Shown here in pieces: positions 10,737 through 19,168 of a stretch of 64,000 bases of DNA. Under the pieces are notes generated by a model that was given only the letters and a program-made list of their open reading frames with translations, had not been told where the DNA came from and searched no databases. This DNA comes from Streptomyces sp. R302 (lineage in GTDB: Bacteria; Actinomycetota; Actinomycetes; Streptomycetales; Streptomycetaceae), in the NCBI RefSeq assembly GCF_012927245.1, contig NZ_JABBGE010000003.1:372001-436000 (forward strand), in the 5' to 3' direction. The translations under genes were made by a program, and so were the position numbers. The first letter of the stretch is position 1, and each line of letters begins with the position of its first letter.

Positions 10737-11591
10737 CTAGGCGGCGGCCGAAGCCCGGCAGGCGCCGCACAGGCCTGGTTCCGGGGCGCGGAAGGCGCGT
10801 TCGCAGTCGTCGCAGTTCTGGAAGGGGTCGGGGGCGGGCGGGGCGACCGGCCCGGCGGGGAGGGGTGGCGGGACGAGCGTCGCCAGCCGGTGCGCCAGGA
10901 GCCCCGCCGGGTGCGCGAGGTCATGGGGGAGGGCGGCGCAGAGCGACCGGGCCACGGCCTCGGGATGCGCCCCGCGCTCCAGCCACTCCGTCACACCCGG
11001 CGCGAGGCGTCGCACGTCCCACTCCGACAGCAACAACCGGGGCTCTTGCCCCCGGAGCCCGGCGAGGAGCGCGGCGGCGGCGCGATGGCGTTCGGGAAGG
11101 GGCGTCGACGGCTTCGGTCGGGACGGCCGCCGCTCAGGGGCCTCTGGGGAGTCGGGCTCCTCCTGGGCCTCCCGGGCCTCCCGGGTCTCCCGTGTCTCGC
11201 GTGTCTCCCGCGTCTCCCGCGTCTCCCGCGTCTCCCGTACGGGCTCGCGGTCAGCCCCCGGCCGGTTGTACGAGATCGTGCGCGGGACGAACCGGCCGTC
11301 CGGCAGCCGCTCCCGGGTGCGCGAGAGAAAGCCGGCCGCCTCCAGCTCCCGCAGGGCCGCCGCGATCCTCATCTCGCTCATGCCCCTCGTCCGCGCGGCG
11401 AGCGCCTTGATCCCGACGGAGGCACCGGCGGGCAGCGACTGGATGAAGACGGCGAGCCCGACGGCCGGGATCGTCAGATCCGGGTGCTGGGCGAGGTCGT
11501 TGCTGATGACGACGTACCGGGTGGTGAGTCGGACGTTGCGGTGAATGAGCCCACGGGCGTGCGGACGCGCGTTAGGGTGCGTGGAAGCCAT
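10737..11591 (-). CDS. Helix-turn-helix protein with Arg-Glu-Thr repeat linker
   Basis: A 284-residue protein. Residues 1-110 form a winged HTH (MASTHPNARPHARGLIHRN start; LAARTRGMSEMRIAAALREL as recognition region; wing FLSRTRERLPDGRFVPRT). A charged linker follows with six RET and two REA units, then a helical region (PERHRAAAALLAGLRG) and a C-terminal zinc-ribbon-like CDDCERAF with CGAC. This architecture is found in Streptomyces near HATPase/XRE/DUF397 sets, as here. It is probably a DNA-binding regulator and the target is unknown. The start at 11591 follows AGGAGC; a longer frame to 11699 lacks a ribosome site. Confidence 0.75.
   Translation of the reverse strand: MASTHPNARPHARGLIHRNVRLTTRYVVISNDLAQHPDLTIPAVGLAVFIQSLPAGASVGIKALAARTRGMSEMRIAAALRELEAAGFLSRTRERLPDGRFVPRTISYNRPGADREPVRETRETRETRETRETRETREAREAQEEPDSPEAPERRPSRPKPSTPLPERHRAAAALLAGLRGQEPRLLLSEWDVRRLAPGVTEWLERGAHPEAVARSLCAALPHDLAHPAGLLAHRLATLVPPPLPAGPVAPPAPDPFQNCDDCERAFRAPEPGLCGACRASAAA
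11166..11237. repeat. 9-bp tandem repeat encoding Arg-Glu-Thr/Ala
   Basis: Eight units of a 9-bp repeat (CGTCTCCCG on the plus strand and variants) lie in frame inside the HTH gene. They encode (RET)6(REA)2, a length-variable charged linker, and copy-number changes would keep the frame. Confidence 0.85.
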
Positions 11592-11855
11592 CGGGAAGCT
11601 CCTACTTCCTCGGTGGTCAGGCCCTCGGCCGGGACTGCGAATCCCAGCCGGGGGCCGTCGCATTTCAAGTTGGTGGTGGCTGGAGCATATGCCACGCAAC
11701 CCGCCCCGAATCCAGCCCAGTTGGCACAGATCACCCGGGAGAGTGACGGGACTCCGGTGGGGAGGCTGGAGGGGTTGGGTAGGGGATTTCCCCGGTATTT
11801 GTCCTTTACGTCGCGCCCAGCCGCGACGCGAGCCCCCGCGACGTGGTGAAGGTCC

Positions 11856-12275
11856 TCACGGCAAGGGGAGTTCGGCCCAGACGGTCTTCTGCGGGGCGGG
11901 CCCCTGGCGCACTCCCCACGCCCGCGCGAGCGCCCCGACGAGCAGCAGCCCGCGCCCGCTCTCGGTGTCGGGGGTGGTCTCCCCGGACCGGGGTGCCCGG
12001 TCACCCCGCGTATCCGTCACCTCGACCCGCACCGCCGCCCCGGTCACGACCACCCGCACCCGGAAGTCCCGTCCCGGCACATGCCCGTGCGTCACCGCGT
12101 TGTTCGCCAGCTCGGCCACCACCTGCTCCGTCGCCTCGACCACGCGGTCCAGCCCCCAGCAACGCAGCTGCTCGGCCGCGAGCAACCGCGCCAGCCGCGC
12201 CCCTCTGGGCGTCGAGGAAAGCTGAAGGGTGAAGTGGCGTGCGGTCGCCATGAGTTGGCTGGTTTCGGGGTTCAT
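11856..12275 (-). CDS. RsbW-like HATPase (anti-sigma/serine kinase fold)
   Basis: A 139-residue single-domain ATP-binding protein of the HATPase_c_2 family. It shows the N-box VVAELANNAVTHG and the G1/G2 boxes DTRGDR and ESGRGLLLV. Streptomyces has dozens of such proteins; those beside XRE-DUF5753 and DUF397 genes form WhiJ/AbaA-type sets that influence development or antibiotic production. It could phosphorylate or sequester a partner, and no anti-anti-sigma gene is adjacent. It diverges from the XRE gene across a 143-bp region bearing four direct repeats. Confidence 0.85.
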   Translation of the reverse strand: MNPETSQLMATARHFTLQLSSTPRGARLARLLAAEQLRCWGLDRVVEATEQVVAELANNAVTHGHVPGRDFRVRVVVTGAAVRVEVTDTRGDRAPRSGETTPDTESGRGLLLVGALARAWGVRQGPAPQKTVWAELPLP

Positions 12276-12336
12276 GGACTCCAGCGTGGCGTCGAATGCC
12301 TACGCTGCGCACCAGAAATGCCCTTACGTACGGTCA

Positions 12337-12374
12337 CTGTCTCGCGGCTGTCCCGCTCTGTCTCGACTGTCTCG
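12337..12374. promoter_or_regulatory. Four phased CTGTCYCG repeats in divergent promoter
   Basis: CTGTCTCG at 12337, CTGTCCCG at 12348, CTGTCTCG at 12358 and CTGTCTCG at 12367 are spaced 11, 10 and 9 bp apart, close to one helical turn. They lie between the divergent HATPase and XRE starts and are the best candidate operator for the XRE-DUF5753 regulator. Confidence 0.5.
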
Positions 12375-12418
12375 GACCGCACCCCGGGTAGAGGGCCGCC
12401 ACGAGGAGGTGGGCACGC

Positions 12419-13285
12419 ATGAGCGTGGACGAGGTGGACGGTGTCGTCGTCGAGGACGCGGGCTGGGAGGTGGACCCTGGCGACGAGCCGGGCAAGGCGA
12501 TCTTGGCCACGGTGGGGCGCCAGCTCAAGACGTGGCGTGAGGCGAAGGGTCTGAGCGCAGCGGAATTCGGCGGGCGGACCGGATACGGCGAGGACATGAT
12601 CCGGAAGCTGGAGCGGGGAGACCGGATCCCGAGGCCGGAGTTCTTGGACAGGGCGGATGAGGTCCTGGGCGCGGACGGGCTCGTCGCGGAGATGAAGAAG
12701 GACATCGCGGTGGTCCGCTACCCGAAGCCGATCCGGGATCTGGCGAAGCTGGAGGGGCGGGCGGTCGAGTTCTGCATGTACACCAACTTCGACATCCATG
12801 GCCTGCTGCAGACGGAGGAGTTCTCGCGGGCCGTTCTGCGGAACTGGCGCCCCACGTACAGTCCGTCGGATCTGGAGCGCTACTTGGCGGCGCGAGTTGC
12901 CCGTCGAGCGGTGCTGGAGAAGACACCCGCGCCCGAGTTCAGCTTCATCCAGGAGGAAGTGTCGCTGCGCAGGCCCGTCGGGGGAAGGATGGTGCTGCGC
13001 CGCCAGCTGGAGCACCTGCTGGAAGTGGGCGAGTTGCCCAACGTGGAGATCCAGGTGATGCCCACCGAGTATGCCGATCACCCCGGGTTGAGCGGGGTGA
13101 TCTCGATCCTGAAGTTCGGGGACGGCAAGGCCGTCGGACGCATGGATGGCGACTTCGGAGGACGCCCGGTCTCCGACCCGAAACGCCTCCGGCTCCTGGA
13201 CCTCCGCTATGGCATCATCCGATCCAGGGCCTTCACTCCGGCGAGGTCGCGGGCCTTCATCGAGCAATTGCTGGGAGAGACATGA
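12419..13285 (+). CDS. XRE-family regulator with DUF5753 (WhiJ/Scr1-like)
   Basis: A 288-residue regulator. The N-terminal HTH is about residues 25-85 (LKTWREAKGLSAAEFGGRTG, then RKLERGDRIP), followed by the DUF5753 domain (YTNFDIHGLLQTEEFSRAVL; VGGRMVLRRQLEHLLEV; PNVEIQVMPTEYADHPGLSG). It belongs to the WhiJ-like proteins, whose activity is thought to be modulated by the small DUF397 protein encoded immediately downstream. The DUF397 gene overlaps its stop by 4 nt (ATGA), implying translational coupling. GAGGAGGTG precedes the ATG. Confidence 0.9.
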   Translation: MSVDEVDGVVVEDAGWEVDPGDEPGKAILATVGRQLKTWREAKGLSAAEFGGRTGYGEDMIRKLERGDRIPRPEFLDRADEVLGADGLVAEMKKDIAVVRYPKPIRDLAKLEGRAVEFCMYTNFDIHGLLQTEEFSRAVLRNWRPTYSPSDLERYLAARVARRAVLEKTPAPEFSFIQEEVSLRRPVGGRMVLRRQLEHLLEVGELPNVEIQVMPTEYADHPGLSGVISILKFGDGKAVGRMDGDFGGRPVSDPKRLRLLDLRYGIIRSRAFTPARSRAFIEQLLGET

Positions 13286-13470
13286 ACAGCGAGTCAGGGC
13301 TGGACTGGTTCAAGAGCAGCTACAGCAATGGCGGCGGTGAGACGTGCGTCGAGGTGGCGAACACCCCCGACACCGTCCACGTCCGCGACTCCAAGAACAC
13401 CGAGGGCCCGCGCCTCGCCTTCGCCCCCACCGCCTGGGCGGGGTTTGTGGCATACAGCTCGGGGGAGTAG
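13282..13470 (+). CDS. DUF397 protein (copy 1)
   Basis: A 62-residue DUF397 protein: [20 protein letters not shown] at the start, then the family signature [16 protein letters not shown] and a final AWAGFVAY. Such proteins work with adjacent XRE-DUF5753 regulators as putative co-regulators or antagonists. The start codon overlaps the regulator's stop. A near-duplicate follows 26 bp downstream. Confidence 0.92.
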   Translation: MNSESGLDWFKSSYSNGGGETCVEVANTPDTVHVRDSKNTEGPRLAFAPTAWAGFVAYSSGE

Positions 13471-13496
13471 CGACGTAACCGACCTGAGGAGCGGGC

Positions 13497-13688
13497 GTGA
13501 ACCGTACCCCTGAACTGGACTGGTTCAAGAGCAGCTACAGCAATGGCAGCAACGGCGAGACGTGCGTCGAAGTCGCCGCCACTCCCGGCACCGTCCACGT
13601 CCGCGACTCCAAGAACACCGAGGGCCCGCGCCTCGCCTTCGGTGCCGCCGTCTGGGCCGGGTTCGTGGAGACGCAGCGGCACCGTTGA
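13497..13688 (+). CDS. DUF397 protein (copy 2)
   Basis: A 63-residue paralogue of the preceding gene, with the same [11 protein letters not shown] opening and [16 protein letters not shown] core; the C-terminus differs ([13 protein letters not shown]). Long stretches are identical at the DNA level, pointing to a recent tandem duplication. The GTG start follows GAGGAGCGG. Confidence 0.9.
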   Translation: MNRTPELDWFKSSYSNGSNGETCVEVAATPGTVHVRDSKNTEGPRLAFGAAVWAGFVETQRHR

Positions 13689-13689
13689 C

Positions 13690-13915
13690 GGTGCCGGGTG
13701 TGAGCCCGATGGGCAGCGGGAGGTCGCGGCCGTCGAGGGCGAGGTGCACCTTGGTGGTCAGCCTGCCCCGGGAACGGCCCGTATCTCGGCGGCTGCGGAC
13801 CGCGGCTCCGTGGCGCGACCCGCCACCGCCCCCTGTCGATCACCTGCCGCCCATCCATCCGTGGCAGCAACGGCTCTTCGCTCCCACGTCTCATCCGTCA
13901 ATTCACCTCGGCCTG
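13690..13915 (-). pseudogene. IS5-type transposase relic
   Basis: Scattered in different minus frames are pieces of an IS5-family DDE transposase: GELTDETWER (the N-terminal 'LTDEAW' block, near 13881-13910), MDGRQVIDR, and RLTTKVHLALDGRDLPLPIG (the strand with the first catalytic Asp region, near 13696-13760). Large parts between them are deleted and the frame changes, so it is non-functional. It abuts the second DUF397 gene and may mark the boundary of an earlier insertion. Confidence 0.6.
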
Positions 13916-14082
13916 GCCCAAGATCAATGATCAGAGTGCTCGTGTTCGGGTTCCCGCCCGGGGGCCGCCACGAATCGGCTGAGCCGGTAGGTGGTCGGCA
14001 GCGCAAGCTGCCCGCAGATTGAGGACTGCGAAGTCGTCGTCGGTGAGGCCGCGGGACGACGCGATGTGGTGGAGGAGGGCCG

Positions 14083-14301
14083 GTGCGGAGCCTGTGTGTC
14101 TTGCCTGCCTACGACTGTCCCGTCCTTCCGGCCGGAGCGGCCGTCACCACCCACGAGTATGGGCGCGGCCTGGCTGCGGCCGGTCACCAGATCGAGTTCA
14201 TCACCACTGTCCACAAGGCCGGCACGCCTCGGACCGTCGACACGGTGAGGGTGTGGCCGCTTTTGTACTGGCGAGTTCCACCGACCGCCTGGATAAGGTG
14301 A
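14083..14301 (+). pseudogene. N-terminal fragment of a glycosyltransferase
   Basis: The 72-residue frame begins RSLCVLPAYDCPVLPAGAAVTTHEYGRGL and continues AAAGHQIEFITT, the pattern of the first Rossmann strand and helix of GT-B glycosyltransferases (family 4-like: 'LPAYYPP...GGVATH...ARGL...GHEV.VVT'). It stops soon after, so only the first approximately 60 of an expected 350 or more residues remain. It is probably a truncated gene next to the IS relic. Confidence 0.4.
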
Positions 14302-14376
14302 TGATCACCGTTCGCGTGCTGCCTGACCAGCAGTACAGCCATGTCCGGGCCGACGATCAACGAAACAGGGGGAAGT

Positions 14377-14709
14377 GTGCCCGAGCGAGCCGTGTCCGAC
14401 GTGACGCCCGACGATGTGCTCAGTGGGCACGTGAGTGAGTGGCATAGCGAGGAGGGGTGGGGTGTCCTGGTGACCCCGACCCTGCCGGACGACGTGTGGG
14501 CGCACTACTCGGCCATCGAGGCCGAGGGGTTCCGCGCGCTGACCGCCGGACAGGCGGTCACCTTCTCGGTGGAGCGGGCCGAACAAGACCAGTTCCTCTG
14601 GAGGGCTGTGCGTATCTGGCCGTCCGCGTCCGAGCAACTGCCGGGAGACGGCGGGAGCACCGGGGGACCGGGCTACTCGTCCAGCCTCGACATCACCTTC
14701 GACACCTGA
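14377..14709 (+). CDS. Cold-shock-domain-like protein
   Basis: The 110-residue product carries a divergent CSD-like OB fold: GHVSEWHSEEGWGVLVTP, then DDVWAHYSAIEAEGFRALTA and GQAVTFSVER, corresponding to the G-x-V-K-W, G-F-G and VFxHxS...F-x-L...GxxVxFxV landmarks. The RNP motifs are weakened, so nucleic-acid binding is likely but not certain. The GTG at 14377 is chosen because AGGGGGA is just upstream; an ATG at 14341 in the same frame has no ribosome site. The C-terminus is a Gly/Ser tail. Confidence 0.7.
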   Translation: MPERAVSDVTPDDVLSGHVSEWHSEEGWGVLVTPTLPDDVWAHYSAIEAEGFRALTAGQAVTFSVERAEQDQFLWRAVRIWPSASEQLPGDGGSTGGPGYSSSLDITFDT

Positions 14710-14810
14710 TCGTCCTGCCCGGCAAGCGACCGATCGGATCCACAAGTCGCGCGTTGGTGGGCGGTTGGTTCCCCCTGCCCGCGCGGATGGACGGAACAGG
14801 ACACCATTCG

Positions 14811-15380
14811 ATGTCTCACATAGCCACCAGGCGCGTCGCCGCCCTCGGCTCCGCCGCTCTCGCCGCCTCGCTGCTCCTGACCGCGACCCCCGCGCACGCG
14901 GGCACGCAGCCGGGCAAGCACACGTTCAGGATGTCCGCCCCGAGCTACAAGAAGACCGACGCAAACGGCACGTTTACCGGACAGGTGAACATGGCGGGGA
15001 CCGTCGGCCGGCCCGCCACCATGGCGTGGTCGTTCCGAACCTCGCCGACGGTGCAGGCCATGGCCACAGGCAAGATGACCTGCAAGGCAGGGCACATGCA
15101 GCTGCCGTACCACGACAGCCACAGCAATGTGGCGGTCGACTATTTCTGGCATTCCTCGGTCAAGGACAACCGGCGGAACAAGGACTACACGCTCTGGGGG
15201 AACTGCACGTTCCGCGTGAAGGTCGGAGGCAGGACCGGCACCGCGAACCTCGGGTTCAACTTCAGGTACTCGCTCTTCGACGGCATAAGCGCGAGCGGTG
15301 CGGCACGGGACCAGCTGACGCCGGAGTCGTCCGAGGGCGACGAGTTCGCCTCTGACCTGAGCATCACGTACGATTCCTAA
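14811..15380 (+). CDS. Secreted protein of unknown function
   Basis: A 189-residue exported protein. The signal peptide is clear (MSHIATRRVAALGSAALAAS, then LLLTATPAHAG with an AHA-G cleavage site). The mature part of about 160 residues has paired cysteines (MTCKAGH and WGNCTF), probably one disulfide, and beta-strand rich sequence ending in DLSITYDS. I do not recognise the family. It is monocistronic. Confidence 0.7.
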   Translation: MSHIATRRVAALGSAALAASLLLTATPAHAGTQPGKHTFRMSAPSYKKTDANGTFTGQVNMAGTVGRPATMAWSFRTSPTVQAMATGKMTCKAGHMQLPYHDSHSNVAVDYFWHSSVKDNRRNKDYTLWGNCTFRVKVGGRTGTANLGFNFRYSLFDGISASGAARDQLTPESSEGDEFASDLSITYDS

Positions 15381-15567
15381 CCCCCTGTGGCACCCTCCAG
15401 CGGCCAGACCCTCGGGGTGCCCGCCCGGTGAGGATGATCCCCGGGGGCGGACCATTCGCCGATCGTCGGTGGGCTGTACGGCTACATGGCATCAGGCGGG
15501 TATCAGCCGGCTAAGCCCGCTGCCCGCCCTCTGACGGGTACGTGCCTTCGGCCAGCAACCTCACCGT

Positions 15568-15607
15568 CTGGAGCCCCACCCCGGCCTTCGCCGAGGCGGG
15601 GCTCCAG
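15568..15607. terminator. Hairpin between convergent genes
   Basis: CTGGAGCCCC (15568-15577) pairs perfectly with GGGGCTCCAG (15598-15607), with a further internal CGGC/GCCG stem. It lies in the 349-bp gap between the secreted-protein gene and the convergent SDR gene; nothing else is visible in that gap. Confidence 0.6.
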
Positions 15608-15729
15608 ACAGGCCGGGCCCCGGCCCGATCTGCGGGCGTCGCCGAACGGCAGGAGAGGCCGTGGCGACGGCCCGAGGTGCTCGGCGGCCTGGTCGATCTC
15701 TGCGTAGTGGGCGTCGCGAGGTTTTCGGC

Positions 15730-16437
15730 CTACCAGGGGAGTGGTTCGCCGTTGCGGAAGAAGCCGCCGGTGGGGCCGGAGTCGGGGAGGGTGGCGGCCC
15801 AGATGATGCCGGTGGCGCCCTGGTCGACGGGGGCGCCGGCCGGGCCGCCCATGTCGGTGGCGATCCAGCCGGGGCAGACGGCGTTGACCAGGATCCGTTC
15901 GGCGCGCAGTTCGTCGGCGAGCTTGCGGGTCAGGGCGTTGAGGGCGGCCTTCGAGACCCCGTAGGCGGGGGTGCCGCCGGTCATGTCCGCCAGGGAGCCG
16001 GATTCGCTGGAGACGTTCACCACGCGCGGGTGGGGTGAACGGCGGAGCAGCGGCAGGAACTCCTGGGTCGTCCGCCAGGCGCCGAAGAGGTTGGTCTCCA
16101 GGGTCCGGCGGACCTCGTCCAGGTCGACGGAGACGGCTCGGTGGGCGGTGTCGTAGTTGATGGCCGCGTTGTTGACCAGGACGTCGAGGTGTCCGAACTC
16201 CTCTTGCACGTGCTGCGCGAGGGTGCGGATGGAGTCGGGGTCCGTGATGTCGAGGCGGCAGGGCAGCAGTTTGCCGGGGGCTGCGGGGGCGAGGTCGGCT
16301 ACTGCCCGTTCGGCGTCTTCCCGGCGGCGGGCGGAGAGCAGGACCGTGTGGCCCAGTCCGGCCAGTCGGCGGGCGGTCTCGCGGCCGATGCCCCTGTTGC
16401 CGCCCGTGACCAGCGATACCGGCGCGGTCGTGCTCAT
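15730..16437 (-). CDS. Short-chain dehydrogenase/reductase
   Basis: A 235-residue classical SDR. The cofactor loop TGGNRGIG (residues 12-19), the stabilising LVNNAA, the catalytic Ser in VNVSSESGS and the YGVSK Tyr-Lys pair are all present, followed by CPGWIATDMGG. The Arg-rich region after strand 2 (SARRRED) favours NADPH. It resembles carbonyl-reductase-like SDRs that reduce small ketones, with unknown substrate. It is a single gene. Confidence 0.88.
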   Translation of the reverse strand: MSTTAPVSLVTGGNRGIGRETARRLAGLGHTVLLSARRREDAERAVADLAPAAPGKLLPCRLDITDPDSIRTLAQHVQEEFGHLDVLVNNAAINYDTAHRAVSVDLDEVRRTLETNLFGAWRTTQEFLPLLRRSPHPRVVNVSSESGSLADMTGGTPAYGVSKAALNALTRKLADELRAERILVNAVCPGWIATDMGGPAGAPVDQGATGIIWAATLPDSGPTGGFFRNGEPLPW

Positions 16438-16616
16438 GCTCGCTCCCCTTCGGCGGGCGATCCGCCGTCGGGCAGCACGCTATGCCGTCGTGCGACGTGG
16501 GGAGATCAGGCCCGAGGTGTAGGCGGGGTGGGGCTTTGGGCGTACGCGCGGGGCGCCGTACCCCGTCCGCAGCACCTAGGCTGCCCCGGAGTCGATCGTG
16601 AACGGGGAGAAGAATC

Positions 16617-17876
16617 ATGGGAGTTGTGCGGCGGCGTTCCGTCATGGGCGCGGCCTTCGCGGCGGTTGTCGTTCTGGGTGGGGGCGTCGCGTGCTCCGGG
16701 GGTGAGGGTGGGGGCGGGGGTCAGCAGAGCGGGGGCGGTGGCGGGAAGGGGTTCGATCCTCCGGCCGCCTTCGGGGAGGGGGTGAAGCTGCCGCACGACG
16801 AGTCCGTCAAGACATGGGGGGCCGCGCTCGCGGAAGGGCGGGCCTATGTGCGTACCGACGAGGGGCTCGACGCGTACGACGCCAGGTCCGGGCGGAAGGT
16901 CTGGTCGTCCGCGCTGGAGCGGGAGGGGCGGTACACCGGGACGGCGGGGGTGCCGGAGGACGACCGGCGGATCCCGCCCGTGTTCGCGCGGCAGGGGGAG
17001 CGTACGGACGTGCTCTTCGCGTACACCGAGTACGTGAAGGGGTCCGGGACGGGCACCGGCCGGACCGACGTCTTCCTGCGGGCCGTGGACGCGGCGAGCG
17101 GGGCGGTGTCCTGGACGGTTCCACTGCCCGCGCCGGGCGGGGTGCGGGTCAGTGACGCGGAGCCGGCCGTCGTCGGGGCGGAGGACGGGGTCGCCGTCGT
17201 CACGGCGCTCGCCAATGGCGAGGGGTCGAGTGAGGACAGTGAGGGGGCCGTCACGTACGCCGTCGACCTCGGCACGCGGAAGGTGACCTGGCAGCAGGAG
17301 GGCTTCGCGGCCGGTGCCGTCGACAGCGGAGTCGTCGTCGGCGCGCTGGTGCCGGAGGCCGGGGCGACGTTCGGGCAGGCCGGCGGCTGGCGGGCGGAGG
17401 AGGGCGACCTCGCCCTCGCGGGGCGGGCGCTCGACGGCGGGGCGGTCCGCTGGAAGGGGGAGGACCGCGCGGCGCTTGAGGTCAACCGGGTCGGCGGCGG
17501 GTTCTTCGCCACGGAGGGCTCGCTGTACGACAGCCGTACGGGCGAGGCCGTCGACGGGGTCGGCGGCGCCTACACCACCTGCCACTACGACCAGCGGTCG
17601 GTCGTCGTCTGCGCGGGCGACACGGCGGTGCAGGCCGTGGACGCCCGCAGCCGCAAGGTGCTGTGGACCATCGCCGACGACGACCCGTCCCGCCGGATGC
17701 CGAGCGTGCAGACCGCGTGGCACGGGGCCGTCTACGCCCACGCCGCCCCGGACTCCGTCATCCTCGACGCCCGGACCGGGAAGGACCGGTCCACCTTCCA
17801 GGGGGCGCACCTGGACCAGGTCGACGAGTACGCGGGACTCGGCCTCGACCTGGTCGTGCATCCGGCCACCGGCTGA
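16617..17876 (+). CDS. PQQ-like beta-propeller lipoprotein
   Basis: A 419-residue protein. The start MGVVRRRSVMGAAFAAVVV followed by LGGGVAC is a lipoprotein signal with the lipidated Cys at about residue 26, then a Gly/Ser spacer. The body has repeated PQQ-type blades: GLDAYDARSGRKVWSS, VDAASGAVSWTVPL, VDLGTRKVTWQQ, VDARSRKVLWTI and LDARTGKDRS. It should sit on the outer face of the membrane. No catalytic residues or PQQ ligands are evident, so a binding or scaffolding role is likely. Confidence 0.85.
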   Translation: MGVVRRRSVMGAAFAAVVVLGGGVACSGGEGGGGGQQSGGGGGKGFDPPAAFGEGVKLPHDESVKTWGAALAEGRAYVRTDEGLDAYDARSGRKVWSSALEREGRYTGTAGVPEDDRRIPPVFARQGERTDVLFAYTEYVKGSGTGTGRTDVFLRAVDAASGAVSWTVPLPAPGGVRVSDAEPAVVGAEDGVAVVTALANGEGSSEDSEGAVTYAVDLGTRKVTWQQEGFAAGAVDSGVVVGALVPEAGATFGQAGGWRAEEGDLALAGRALDGGAVRWKGEDRAALEVNRVGGGFFATEGSLYDSRTGEAVDGVGGAYTTCHYDQRSVVVCAGDTAVQAVDARSRKVLWTIADDDPSRRMPSVQTAWHGAVYAHAAPDSVILDARTGKDRSTFQGAHLDQVDEYAGLGLDLVVHPATG

Positions 17877-17908
17877 GCGGAGCCGAGGGCGCCTTTAGGG
17901 TGGGCGGC

Positions 17909-18328
17909 ATGTCGCTGAGTCAGATAGTGCTGTCGTCCGGTCGGCGGGTCCGGCTCACCGAGCTGCGGATGTCCTCGACGTACGGGGGGATGCTGGAGGG
18001 CTACCCGAACAAGCGGGTCAACGACTGGAAGATCGGCTGGCACAAGGAGCGGGCGGAGCGGGAGTTCTCCTCCACGCCGGTCTTCCTCGTCCCGCCCGTA
18101 CTCGAGTACCCGGACACGGCCCCGGGCCGGTTCGGGCCCGTCGAGGCGCTGCCCGCCGTGACGTGTGTCGGAGTCTTCGACTCCGCGCCGCTCGACCCGG
18201 CCATGGACGGGTCCTCCCTCGTCGTCGTCTGGTTCCAGCCACTCCCGCAGGTGCCGGCGGGCGAGGACGCCGATGCCGGGCTGCGCGGGATCCGCTGGGA
18301 GGAGCTGGCGCGGGACTACGAGCTGTAG
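17909..18328 (+). CDS. Conserved hypothetical protein
   Basis: A 139-residue soluble protein I do not recognise. It has no signal peptide or membrane span. Notable segments are LSSGRRVRLTELRMSSTYGG and VVVWFQPLPQVP. The codon pattern is typical of the host. It follows the lipoprotein gene by 32 bp and may share its transcript, ending 3 bp before the convergent MerR gene's stop. Confidence 0.65.
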   Translation: MSLSQIVLSSGRRVRLTELRMSSTYGGMLEGYPNKRVNDWKIGWHKERAEREFSSTPVFLVPPVLEYPDTAPGRFGPVEALPAVTCVGVFDSAPLDPAMDGSSLVVVWFQPLPQVPAGEDADAGLRGIRWEELARDYEL

Positions 18329-18331
18329 GCA

Positions 18332-19168
18332 CTACTCCCAGGTCGCCGTCTCCGGGTCGATGCCGTGGGCGCGGGCGCTCGCGTCGACCACCGTGCGGAA
18401 CCACGCCGCCAGGCCCGGGCGGATGCCGTCGTAGTGCGCGGCGAAGCCCGGGTCCGACTCGTACGTGCGGGCTAGGCAGACCTGCATCCGCCTCGTCAGG
18501 GGGAAGTACGAGGCGAAGACGGCGCGGTGGCGGTCGGCGAGGGCGTTCGCCTCCGGGGTGCCGGGCGCGACGCCCGCGTCCAGCGCGGACGCGAGGTCGC
18601 GGTCCAGGGCGGCCGCCGCGTCGTGGACGGCCCGCCACTCCTCGGGGGTGCGGGCCGCCGAACGCTCGGCGTACTGACGCCACTGGGTGGTGTCCCCGTA
18701 CTGCTGCCTGGCTTTCACCGGGCCCTCCGGGTCCCAGTCCGGGCCGAAGATCGCGGCCTGCTGCTCGACCGACAGCAGCAGACCGCGCTCGTGCGCCTCG
18801 ATCATCCGGTCCAGGCCGGCGCCGAGCCGCTGGAGCCGCTCGATCCGTTCGGCGACCTGGGCGCGCTGGGCGCGCAGCGCGGCGGGGACGTCGGTGGCCG
18901 CGTCGTCCAGGACGGCCCGGATCCGGTCCAGGCCGAGGCCGATCTCGCGGTAGACGACGATGCGGTGCAGGCGTTCGAGATCGGCGGCGGTGTAGAGCCG
19001 GTACCCGGCGCCCGTACGCAGTGAGGGCCGGGCCAGGCCGATCTCGTCCCAGTGGTGCAGGGCGCGGACGGTGACGTCGAGGCGGGCGGCGACCTGGCCG
19101 ACGGTCAGACCGTCGGCGTCGCCTTCATCGGAAAAGCCGGTGCCGGTGCCAGGGGCAGTGTCAGACAT
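18332..19168 (-). CDS. MerR-family regulator with TipAS-like effector domain
   Basis: A 278-residue regulator. The MerR HTH is at about residues 20-90 (LTVGQVAARLDVTVRALHHW, then DEIGLARPSLRTGAGYRLYT). A coiled-coil dimerisation helix follows (AQVAERIERLQRLG), then a C-terminal domain like TipAS, the antibiotic-binding globin-like fold of TipA (EWRAVHDAAAALDRDLASAL; ALADRHRAVFASYF). It probably senses a drug-like ligand and remodels an overlong-spacer promoter. The gene is coupled to the VOC gene upstream: its ATG lies 3 nt past that gene's stop, with AGGAG inside the VOC coding end. An ATG at 19177 is an alternative. Confidence 0.85.
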   Translation of the reverse strand: MSDTAPGTGTGFSDEGDADGLTVGQVAARLDVTVRALHHWDEIGLARPSLRTGAGYRLYTAADLERLHRIVVYREIGLGLDRIRAVLDDAATDVPAALRAQRAQVAERIERLQRLGAGLDRMIEAHERGLLLSVEQQAAIFGPDWDPEGPVKARQQYGDTTQWRQYAERSAARTPEEWRAVHDAAAALDRDLASALDAGVAPGTPEANALADRHRAVFASYFPLTRRMQVCLARTYESDPGFAAHYDGIRPGLAAWFRTVVDASARAHGIDPETATWE

